This document shows positions 1-4,901 of a DNA stretch of 6,030 nt, piece after piece. Each line of letters starts with the position of its first letter. Position 1 is the first letter of the stretch. Made by a program: the position numbers and the translations under genes. Source of the DNA: an uncultured Megamonas sp. GTDB lineage: Bacteria > Bacillota > Negativicutes > Selenomonadales > Selenomonadaceae. The stretch is taken from positions 1 through 6,030 of the forward strand of contig USIX01000139.1 of assembly GCA_900554895.1 (NCBI GenBank), written 5' to 3'. The notes under the pieces are model-generated. The model had not been told where the DNA came from, did no database searches, and saw only the letters and a program-made list of their open reading frames with translations.

Positions 1-56
1 AAAACTACATCAAATTTTATCAAACTATACAGAATAAGTCAAAGAACTATCTATAT

Positions 57-80
57 TTGAACGAAAAAAGGTTTTATAAT
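57..80 (+). promoter_or_regulatory. possible weak promoter for the zinc-ribbon gene
   Basis: A perfect TATAAT sits at 75-80, about 50 nt before the start codon at 131. The only TTGAAC-like -35 (57-62) is 12 nt away, well short of the usual 16-18 nt, and the bases at the right distance (around 52-57) match poorly. The -10 is therefore convincing but the -35 is not. The TATAAT also lies inside an A6-GGTTTTATAATAA stretch that resembles the repeat at 3543, so it may be part of a repeat rather than a promoter. Positions 1-56 are AT-rich, and I see no gene end, RNA or other site in them. Confidence 0.25.
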
Positions 81-130
81 AAGAAAATAAGAACGAAATA
101 AAAAAGCAGCATAGAAGGGAGCAAATTCAT

Positions 131-286
131 ATGGATATAAAATGCCCTGTTTGTCGCCGCAAACTGGGAACGGCGGTAAGAGCCGAGGTAAAAGGGAAAT
201 TTTTCTGTACTGCCTGTGATTTATGGGTGTGTTTCACGAAAAAGGATACAAAAATATCGTATCGTCTGAAACGTCCCGGAAGATGA
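131..286 (+). CDS. small zinc-ribbon protein (51 aa), function unknown
   Basis: This 51-residue reading frame begins with ATG at 131, preceded by GAAGGGA (114-120, 10 nt spacing), and stops with TGA at 284-286. It carries two CxxC knuckles: CPVC at residues 5-8 and CTAC at residues 26-29, 17 residues apart. They are followed by a Trp/Phe-rich strand (DLWVCF) and a basic C-terminal tail (KISYRLKRPGR). This is the layout of a treble-clef or zinc-ribbon knuckle that binds one zinc ion. The KL after the first CxxC and the hydrophobic run before the second recall small Com-like zinc fingers (phage Mu Com, an mRNA-binding translational activator), but that resemblance is by eye only. There is no signal peptide or membrane segment, so it is probably cytoplasmic. 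It lies upstream of the thioesterase promoter, so it is likely its own transcription unit. The four paired cysteines and a good ribosome site make it a believable gene; its role is unknown. Confidence 0.7.
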   Translation: MDIKCPVCRRKLGTAVRAEVKGKFFCTACDLWVCFTKKDTKISYRLKRPGR

Positions 287-316
287 GATTTATCGGCGAT
301 AATTTATGAAATCACC

Positions 317-345
317 TTGAAAAGCATGGCAAATGTTAGTATAAT
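317..345 (+). promoter_or_regulatory. strong sigma-70-type promoter for the thioesterase-murI cluster
   Basis: TTGAAA at 317-322 and a perfect TATAAT at 340-345 are separated by exactly 17 nt, so 11 of 12 consensus bases match. Transcription would start near 352, giving a leader of about 45 nt before the thioesterase ATG at 397. It is the best promoter in the window and probably drives 397-2206 and perhaps the gene at 2272. Confidence 0.75.
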
Positions 346-359
346 GAACTCTAGTTTAT

Positions 360-373
360 CCGCTTTTCGGCGG
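360..373 (+). other. small GC stem-loop in the 5' leader
   Basis: CCGC (360-363) pairs with GCGG (370-373) around a TTTTCG loop, followed by TATTTTATTTT and then the GGAG ribosome site at 385-388. The stem is only 4 bp. It could be a weak terminator for the zinc-ribbon gene or a minor leader structure ahead of the thioesterase, or it could be chance. Confidence 0.25.
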
Positions 374-396
374 TATTTTATTTTGGAGATGATTTT

Positions 397-804
397 ATGG
401 TCAGCACCACTATTCACCGTGTTAATTTTTATGATACTGATGCAATGGCTGTCGTGCATCATTCAAATTATATTCGCTGGTTTGAAATCGGCCGTGTCGA
501 TTTTCTCAGAAGAATAGGTATCACTTTAGGCGAAATGATGGATGACGGTTATGTTTTTCCGATTACGGAAGTAAAATGCAAATATATAGCTTCGGGTAAA
601 TTCGATGATGTTTTGCGTATTGAAACGACGCCTGTAGCTTTGACGAAAGTAAAAATGGAATTTTGCTATAAGATTTATCGTGACAGTGATAATACTTTAT
701 TAGTGGAAGGTTTTACGCAGAACGTGTTTACCAGCAGGCAGACGGGGCATATTACCCGTTTACCGGAAAAATATTATGCTAAGATGCGTGCAGCGTTGAA
801 TTAA
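397..804 (+). CDS. YbgC/4HBT-family acyl-CoA thioesterase
   Basis: This is a 135-residue single-domain hotdog-fold protein, the normal size for the YbgC/FadM/4-hydroxybenzoyl-CoA thioesterase family, whose members hydrolyse acyl-CoA thioesters in the cytoplasm. The family signature is clear near the N terminus: YDTDAMAVVHHSNYIRWFE at residues 12-30. D15 is the predicted catalytic aspartate, and the HHSNY segment forms the start of the long central helix. The usual glycine of DAMGVVHH is alanine (A18) here, a mild change. GGAG at 385-388 lies 8 nt before the ATG and fixes the start. It is the first gene after the promoter at 317-345, and murI follows 22 nt after its stop. The true acyl substrate cannot be read from sequence. 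No tol-pal genes follow, so a YbgC-like role with Tol-Pal is not suggested by this context. Confidence 0.9.
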   Translation: MVSTTIHRVNFYDTDAMAVVHHSNYIRWFEIGRVDFLRRIGITLGEMMDDGYVFPITEVKCKYIASGKFDDVLRIETTPVALTKVKMEFCYKIYRDSDNTLLVEGFTQNVFTSRQTGHITRLPEKYYAKMRAALN

Positions 805-826
805 TAATTGATTAAGGAGCAGTTTT

Positions 827-1639
827 ATGGATAGCAATTCACCAATAGGCGTTTTTGATTCGGGGCTGGGCGGGCTTACCGTACTCAAAGCACTGCGCCG
901 TTTGTTGCCGAATGAAAATTTTATATTTGTCGGAGATTGTGCCAGAGCACCGTACGGCTGCCGTACTCCGGAGGAAATAACTTTATTTTTAAAGCAGTTT
1001 ATGGAATATTTTGCTCAGCGTAACGTGAAAATGGCGGTCTGTGCCTGCAATACGATGACATCATACGGATATCCGCTCATTAAGGATGAAACGCCGTTTC
1101 CGCTAATTCCGATGAACCCGTCTATTATTCCGGCAGCAAAAGCGGCGGCTAATAAACATATTGGTGTTATTGCTACAGCAGCGACGATTAATAAAGGTCT
1201 GCACAAAAATACGGCAGCGGCAATCGATAAGGATATAAAAGTGTACGGACTGGCATGTCCGAAATTCGTTCCGCTTATTGAACGCGGCTGTATTGAAGGC
1301 GCGGAGATAGAAGCCGCCGTCAAATTTTATGCCAAGGAATTTGACGGTACGGATATTCATGCTTTGATTTTAGGCTGTACGCATTATCCGATTATCCGTA
1401 AAGTTCTTGCCAAATATTTCGGCACGGATGTGGCACTCATTGACCCGGCTTTTGAAACGGCTAAAAATGCTGCGGATATCCTGCGCCAAGAAAATTTATT
1501 AAATACACAAAATCATCAAGGTTCTTTGGAAATCTGTTTTTCCGCTCAGCAGAAAAATTCCGCTGATATGGCTAAACTGATTTTAGGTAGCGATATCCCG
1601 CCGATAACCGGCGTGGATTTGACTATATTTGCAAAATAA
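827..1639 (+). CDS. murI: glutamate racemase
   Basis: It converts L-glutamate to D-glutamate without a cofactor, supplying the D-Glu added by MurD to the peptidoglycan stem peptide in the cytoplasm. The 270-residue length is typical. Family motifs in order are DSGLGGLTVL (residues 11-20), ARAPYG (39-44), CNT with catalytic C74, ACPKFVPL (143-150) and LGCTHYP (182-188) with the second catalytic C184 and H186. Both racemising cysteines are therefore present. AAGGAG at 814-819 is 7 nt before ATG. The gene sits 22 nt after the thioesterase and 18 nt before the membrane-anchored protein, so it is co-transcribed. Some normally conserved spots differ: the usual DTAR is DCAR (C38), and ACNTA(S/T) is ACNTMTS. 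The assignment to the Asp/Glu racemase family is firm and glutamate is the most likely substrate. Confidence 0.9.
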   Translation: MDSNSPIGVFDSGLGGLTVLKALRRLLPNENFIFVGDCARAPYGCRTPEEITLFLKQFMEYFAQRNVKMAVCACNTMTSYGYPLIKDETPFPLIPMNPSIIPAAKAAANKHIGVIATAATINKGLHKNTAAAIDKDIKVYGLACPKFVPLIERGCIEGAEIEAAVKFYAKEFDGTDIHALILGCTHYPIIRKVLAKYFGTDVALIDPAFETAKNAADILRQENLLNTQNHQGSLEICFSAQQKNSADMAKLILGSDIPPITGVDLTIFAK

Positions 1640-1657
1640 CAAATTGGAGGCATTGAT

Positions 1658-2206
1658 GTGGATTTTATAATCACAATTGTTTTATGGGTTCTTATTATTT
1701 TATTGGTTTTGATGTTGCTCAATGAAGCCATCATCCGCTTTATCGGCGACGGCATTGTCAATATGAAAGCTGATGAACACACTCCATTTACGGTGGACGA
1801 AATAACGAAGGACAGTATTTCCCTGAGCACCACCATTAATGTTGCCAACGACGGCAAACAGTGTTTGACAATTATGGACTGTTATGTACGTCCTCTTCTG
1901 CCGTATGAACAATTTGACGGCGTAAAGGTGGAAGCCAAAGCCGAACTTAAAGGCGTAGCACGTGAAGACGATTATTTCGAAGCAGTGTTAATTCAAAAAA
2001 AGGAAAATCTTGATATCGTTATCCGCGTGAAATTGATTGACCGCAAAAACAATGATATTAAAAATACACTTACTCATATGGTTGATTTACCGCTTGATAT
2101 TGTTTATCAGCATGTTTCCCGCCATCCGTGGGAAATTTCCAAAAAGACGATTGTGCTTACGGCGGAAGAAATTGCTGATTTAGCCGGTATCAAACTTGCA
2201 GATTGA
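1658..2206 (+). CDS. membrane-anchored protein of unknown function (182 aa)
   Basis: I do not recognise this family. The start is GTG at 1658, 7 nt after TTGGAGG (1644-1650); the nearby ATG at 1656 is in another frame and stops at once. Residues 3-21 form one strongly hydrophobic segment (FIITIVLWVLIILLVLMLL) directly at the N terminus, with no lipobox or cleavage-site pattern, so it is best read as a signal anchor. The remaining 160 residues are soluble, mixed in charge and rich in alternating hydrophobic residues, which suggests beta strands (a sandwich-like domain, inferred). There are two cysteines, C69 and C75, close together. It starts 18 nt after the murI stop and is clearly in the same operon. 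A link to the envelope is a guess from that position and the anchor. Which side of the membrane the domain occupies is not clear from the flanking charges. Confidence 0.8.
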   Translation: MDFIITIVLWVLIILLVLMLLNEAIIRFIGDGIVNMKADEHTPFTVDEITKDSISLSTTINVANDGKQCLTIMDCYVRPLLPYEQFDGVKVEAKAELKGVAREDDYFEAVLIQKKENLDIVIRVKLIDRKNNDIKNTLTHMVDLPLDIVYQHVSRHPWEISKKTIVLTAEEIADLAGIKLAD

Positions 2207-2271
2207 TTTTCGTTAAATATGCAGATAAAAAATGAAAATATGAAGATGAAAAGGAAGGTAATAGGTAAATC

Positions 2272-2931
2272 ATGTCAGAAGTAAAAATTATACCAATTCC
2301 TACACGTATTCTTACGAAAAAAGATGATATCGTAGATACGATTGAAAGATATACAAAAGATAAAATCGGTGAAAATGATGTAATTTCCGTAGCTGAAAGT
2401 GTTGTAGCTATTACGCAGGGTCTTTACATCCGTCCGGAGGATTTGAAAATCTCCGCCCTGGCTCAGTTCTGCTGTCGCTTTATTCCTGACTATGGCAGTC
2501 TGGCTTCGCCGCACGGCATGGAATCACTTATGGTTAAAGAAGGACATTTTCGTGTCGCTGCAGGACTGTTCATCGGTTTTCTGGCGAAGCTCGTCGGCAA
2601 ATCTGGTGTATTCTATCAGATTGCCGGCCGACAGACAGCGCTAATCGATGATGTAACCGGTACAATGCCGCCATTTGATAAATCCATTGTTTACGGTCCG
2701 GAAAATACGAAAGAAGTCGTAAACAATTTAAAATCCCGTCTCGGTTGTTTCGGAGCCGTTATTGCCGATGTAAACGACCTCAAGCGTTCGCGTATTGTTG
2801 ATGTGACGGACGGCTGTAACGGTGCTCTGGTAGCAAAACTTTTAATTGACAATCCGTTTGGCAATGCTTCCCAGAAAACGCCGATTGCGATTATTAAGAA
2901 TTTCAAACAGTATCAACAGGCAAATTCATAA
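2272..2931 (+). CDS. CofE-like (F420-0:L-glutamate ligase family) protein
   Basis: The 219-residue protein resembles the F420-0:gamma-L-glutamyl ligase (CofE/FbiB N-terminal) fold family. True CofE uses GTP to add glutamate to coenzyme F420-0. Visible family features are the early strand-helix segment [14 protein letters not shown] (residues 37-50, equivalent to the family's DVLVVAxKxVSxxEG), a central [11 protein letters not shown] stretch, and [15 protein letters not shown] followed by a Gly-rich segment near the C terminus. No other F420 gene is visible, and Firmicutes of this kind are not known to make F420, so another gamma-glutamylation or a different reaction is likely. The best SD, AGGAAGG (2252-2258), is 13 nt from ATG, longer than ideal. 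A stop codon at 2266-2268 rules out an earlier in-frame start. The 65-nt gap after the previous gene holds only a weak promoter-like TTGATT (2203-2208) and TAAAAA (2226-2231). Confidence 0.7.
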   Translation: MSEVKIIPIPTRILTKKDDIVDTIERYTKDKIGENDVISVAESVVAITQGLYIRPEDLKISALAQFCCRFIPDYGSLASPHGMESLMVKEGHFRVAAGLFIGFLAKLVGKSGVFYQIAGRQTALIDDVTGTMPPFDKSIVYGPENTKEVVNNLKSRLGCFGAVIADVNDLKRSRIVDVTDGCNGALVAKLLIDNPFGNASQKTPIAIIKNFKQYQQANS

Positions 2932-2941
2932 AAAATAAAAG

Positions 2942-2987
2942 CAGGTCAATTCATGTTTATGTACAAGTATGAATTGACCTGTTTTTT
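2942..2987. terminator. bidirectional Rho-independent terminator between convergent genes
   Basis: CAGGTCAATTCAT (2942-2954) and ATGAATTGACCTG (2969-2981) form a perfect 13-bp stem with a 14-nt loop. T6 follows on the plus strand (2982-2987), and an A-rich flank upstream gives a T-rich tail on the minus strand. It ends the plus-strand cluster 10 nt after the CofE-like stop. It also serves marR, whose stop codon (2986-2988) overlaps the T-run. Confidence 0.9.
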
Positions 2988-3441
2988 AAATATCATCATT
3001 CATGTGATTGCGGATTTTGGCGAGCAGGCGTATTAGAATAAGCTGCTCTTCCTCATTGACAGCGGCAAGTACGCGCTTGCAGTTCTTTTTTATGACTTCA
3101 AACCATGTATTGTACTGTTTTATGGCTAGCGGTGTCAGATAAATATATTTTTCACGTTTATCCATGCCGCACTGGCGCATAATCAGATTTTTCTTTTCCA
3201 GTTGGCGCAATGTTTTGGAAATAGCTGCCGGTTCAATATTTAAATAGTTTGCCAGAGCCGTTTGCGTCATTGTGCCCTGTGTATGAATTGTTTTTAAAAT
3301 TGTCCACTCCGAACCGTAAATGTTGGTACTGTCCAAAGCCCGATTAACGCTCTTGCTCATGGCACGCGTTGTCTGATAAAGCTGATGTACTAACTTGTCT
3401 GCCTGTGCTAGTTTTTCCTCACTGATACTAATGGCAATCAC
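2986..3441 (-). CDS. MarR-family transcriptional regulator
   Basis: This is a winged-helix repressor of MarR size (151 aa from GTG). An N-terminal helix that normally builds the dimer spans about residues 8-36. The winged helix covers about 44-103: TQTALANYLNIEPAAISKTLRQLEKKNLI contains the helix-turn-helix, and the wing carries the family D-x-R motif in GMDKREKYIYLT. A C-terminal dimerisation helix follows. The start is ambiguous. The GTG at 3441-3439 is itself part of the strong SD AGAAGGTG, so it has no ribosome site at a workable distance. ATT at 3432-3430 (residue 4) lies 6 nt after that SD, and the first in-frame ATG is residue 28, which would cut off the dimer helix. The gene stands alone, with a palindrome over its promoter that suggests self-repression. 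Its ligand and other targets are unknown. Confidence 0.88.
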   Translation of the reverse strand: MIAISISEEKLAQADKLVHQLYQTTRAMSKSVNRALDSTNIYGSEWTILKTIHTQGTMTQTALANYLNIEPAAISKTLRQLEKKNLIMRQCGMDKREKYIYLTPLAIKQYNTWFEVIKKNCKRVLAAVNEEEQLILIRLLAKIRNHMNDDI

Positions 3442-3446
3442 CTTCT
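3439..3446 (-). promoter_or_regulatory. strong SD overlapping the nominal GTG start of marR
   Basis: On the minus strand AGAAGGTG (3446-3439), continuing GATT, closely matches the anti-SD complement AAGGAGGTGAT. It contains the GTG predicted as the start, so it argues for initiation a few bases further on, most simply at ATT 3432-3430. An in-frame TAA at 3450-3448 excludes any earlier start. Confidence 0.6.
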
Positions 3447-3461
3447 TTTATGAATATATAA

Positions 3462-3486
3462 TAATTAATTATACAATAATCAATTA
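3462..3486. promoter_or_regulatory. 25-bp palindrome, probable MarR operator
   Basis: Read on the minus strand, the arms TAATTGATTAT (3486-3476) and ATAATTAATTA (3472-3462) flank a TGT centre. Ten of eleven arm positions are complementary. The site covers the marR -10 box and lies just upstream of the start codon, where a MarR dimer would block RNA polymerase. The two-fold symmetry and size fit known MarR operators. The palindrome is seen in the sequence; binding is inferred. Confidence 0.6.
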
Positions 3487-3496
3487 CAGTTTTAAA
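3468..3496 (-). promoter_or_regulatory. marR promoter
   Basis: On the minus strand a perfect -10 TATAAT (3473-3468) has a 17-nt spacer to TTTAAA (3496-3491), which matches 4 of 6 consensus -35 bases. The predicted start near 3461 leaves a short leader ending in the SD at 3446-3439. Confidence 0.5.
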
Positions 3497-3542
3497 TAAT
3501 ATTTTTGAAAATGAATGAACGGCAAATTTTAGTTTTGCTAAT

Positions 3543-3615
3543 AAAAAAGGTTCTATAATAAATGATGAAGCGAGAAAAATTTCTTACCCTGACATTTATT
3601 TATAGAACCTTTTTT
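3543..3615. terminator. long A6/T6-based hairpin, probable hfq operon terminator
   Basis: The left arm 3543-3564 (AAAAAAGGTTCTATAA then TAAATG) and right arm 3593-3615 form about 22 bp of stem with a single extra A in the right arm's complement. Inside lie an 8-nt/8-nt internal bubble (3565-3572 and 3585-3592) and a second stem, AGAAA (3573-3577) with TTTCT (3580-3584). Read on the minus strand, the hfq transcript would fold it 25 nt after the hfq stop and end in T6, as an intrinsic terminator does. On the plus strand it has the same form, so it could block read-through both ways. The stem is far longer than needed, so an origin as a small palindromic repeat is also possible. No flanking target-site duplication is visible. 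The rest of the 3442-3639 gap holds the marR promoter and operator only. Confidence 0.7.
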
Positions 3616-3639
3616 AAAGCTTTTTTTGTATTATTAACA

Positions 3640-3906
3640 TTAGTTTTCTTCAGTTGCCGGTTTTCTTACTTCTTTATTATCCTGAAAAGTGTTTTTAAGT
3701 GGCTGCATCGGACTGATAGTGGAGATAGCATGTTTATAAACCATCATCTGTTTTCCGCCGGCATCGAGAATTACTGTAAAATTGTCAAAGCCTTTTACAT
3801 TGCCGCGCAGCTGAAAACCGTTCGTTAAATGGATAACTACTCCTACATTCTCTTTTCTCACTTGATTTAAAAATACATCTTGTAAATTAATAGATTTATT
3901 CGGCAT
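3640..3906 (-). CDS. hfq: RNA chaperone Hfq
   Basis: Hfq is a ring-shaped hexamer of Sm-fold subunits that binds U-rich sRNA ends and A-rich mRNA sites and pairs them. The 88-residue protein has the complete core: the N-terminal helix with [14 protein letters not shown] (residues 7-20), Sm1 with the [22 protein letters not shown] run, and the Sm2 hallmark VYKHAIS that lines the proximal RNA pore. The core looks much closer to Bacillus-type Hfq (NGFQLRG, GFDNFTV) than to E. coli's. A tail of about 20 residues rich in charged residues ([13 protein letters not shown]) ends in acidic residues. GGGGGAG (3917-3911) precedes ATG by 4 nt, a strong but slightly close SD. It starts 30 nt after the miaA stop, the classical miaA-hfq pairing, and is the last gene before the hairpin at 3543-3615. 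Confidence 0.97.
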   Translation of the reverse strand: MPNKSINLQDVFLNQVRKENVGVVIHLTNGFQLRGNVKGFDNFTVILDAGGKQMMVYKHAISTISPMQPLKNTFQDNKEVRKPATEEN

Positions 3907-3936
3907 AATGCTCCCCCAATTATATTGTTATATCCT

Positions 3937-4887
3937 CTATTCTACATCACGGAAAAATTTCGTGCAATCATAAATTACGGTTGAAAGCAAATTTTCATAC
4001 GGTATTTTATCAACATCATACCATTTTATATACGGCATTTTTCTATACCAGGTAAACTGACGTTTGGCAAAATGGCGCGTAGCTTTTTTCATATCATCAA
4101 CGGCTGTCGCCAAATCCGTCTTACCGTTTAAATAAGCGGCGATTTCCCGATAACCGATACCTTTCATCGACTGCCAGTCGGTTTGGGCACCGTTATCCAG
4201 TAAGCTTTGCACTTCTTTGACAAAATCGTGCTGCATCATTATATCGACGCGTTTATTTATTCTGTCGTACAGATTTTGACGCTGCCGTCTTAGGCCGATG
4301 ACAAGAACATCGTAAACAAGTTCACCCGTTTTATCGTATTGACTGGTCTGAGAAATCTGTTCGCTGCCTAAATGATGAACTTCCAAAGCACGGATTATTC
4401 TGTTGAAATTATTGATGTGCAATCGCTGCGCCGTCTGCGGGTCGGCTTCTTTCAGCATGTTGTATACATATTCTCTGCCGTGTTTTTTGGCAAGCTGTTC
4501 CAGATGAGCGCGGTATGCGCTGTCACCGGAGGTTTTGTTGAATTGATACCCTTCAAGAAGTGATTTTACATATAAGCCGGTACCGCCCGCAAGAATGGGA
4601 ATTTTACCTTCTGCATTGATTTTACTGATTAAATCTTTGGCAATCGCATGAAAATCACTTACGTTGAAATTTTCCCATGGCTCTAAAATGTTAATTATAT
4701 GATGCTTTACGCCCGCCATCTCCTGCACTGTAGGTTTGGCCGTGCCGATATCGAAGCCTTTATAAACAAGCATACTGTCGCCGGATATAATCTGGGTGTG
4801 CAGATTTTGTGCAAGGTCGATACTGAGCTGAGTTTTTCCTACGGCAGTCGGGCCTAAAATTACAATTAATTTTTCTTTTATAGACAT
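3937..4887 (-). CDS. miaA: tRNA dimethylallyltransferase MiaA
   Basis: MiaA transfers the dimethylallyl group of DMAPP to N6 of A37 in tRNAs that read UNN codons. The protein is full length at 316 aa. Motifs in order are the P-loop GPTAVGKT (residues 12-19), DSMLVYKGFDIGTAKP starting at D37 (the DS loop that contacts substrate), GGTGLYV near residue 100, the RIIRALEV helix, GIGYREI, and FAKRQFTWYRK near the C terminus, which contacts tRNA. The ATG at 4887 places the P-loop at its normal distance from the N terminus. No SD can be seen before it: the 14-nt gap after the upstream hydrolase stop is TTTTTTTAATCGTA-like. Translation may therefore depend on coupling to the preceding gene. hfq follows 30 nt downstream in the same operon. 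Confidence 0.96.
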   Translation of the reverse strand: MSIKEKLIVILGPTAVGKTQLSIDLAQNLHTQIISGDSMLVYKGFDIGTAKPTVQEMAGVKHHIINILEPWENFNVSDFHAIAKDLISKINAEGKIPILAGGTGLYVKSLLEGYQFNKTSGDSAYRAHLEQLAKKHGREYVYNMLKEADPQTAQRLHINNFNRIIRALEVHHLGSEQISQTSQYDKTGELVYDVLVIGLRRQRQNLYDRINKRVDIMMQHDFVKEVQSLLDNGAQTDWQSMKGIGYREIAAYLNGKTDLATAVDDMKKATRHFAKRQFTWYRKMPYIKWYDVDKIPYENLLSTVIYDCTKFFRDVE

Positions 4888-4901
4888 TACGATTAAAAAA
4901 A

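Noticed and set aside
290..302. TTATC-GGC-GATAA inverted repeat after the zinc-ribbon gene
   Set aside because: A 5-bp AT-rich stem with no T-run is too weak for a terminator and too short to call an operator.
317..517. 66-residue plus-strand frame starting at the promoter region
   Set aside because: It overlaps the thioesterase in another frame, has no SD, and its first codons coincide with the -35 box.
801..815. TAATTGATTA (805-814) matching a half of the marR operator, before murI
   Set aside because: Only one half-site is present, the symmetric partner is poor, it lies inside an operon at a ribosome site, and AT-rich sequence makes such matches common.
2219..2284. Mini reading frame of 21 basic residues overlapping the CofE-like start
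   Set aside because: No SD precedes it and its Lys-rich content simply reflects A-rich intergenic DNA. A leader-peptide role is possible but unsupported.
3541..3623. Transposable element (MITE) interpretation of the hfq hairpin
   Set aside because: There are no matching direct repeats at the borders and the symmetry runs through the A6/T6 flanks, which suits a terminator better; kept only as an alternative.
3562..3828. 88-residue plus-strand frame with a hydrophobic, Phe-rich N terminus
   Set aside because: It begins inside the hairpin arm and runs antisense through hfq. The hydrophobic stretch comes from T-rich terminator DNA, and there is no SD.
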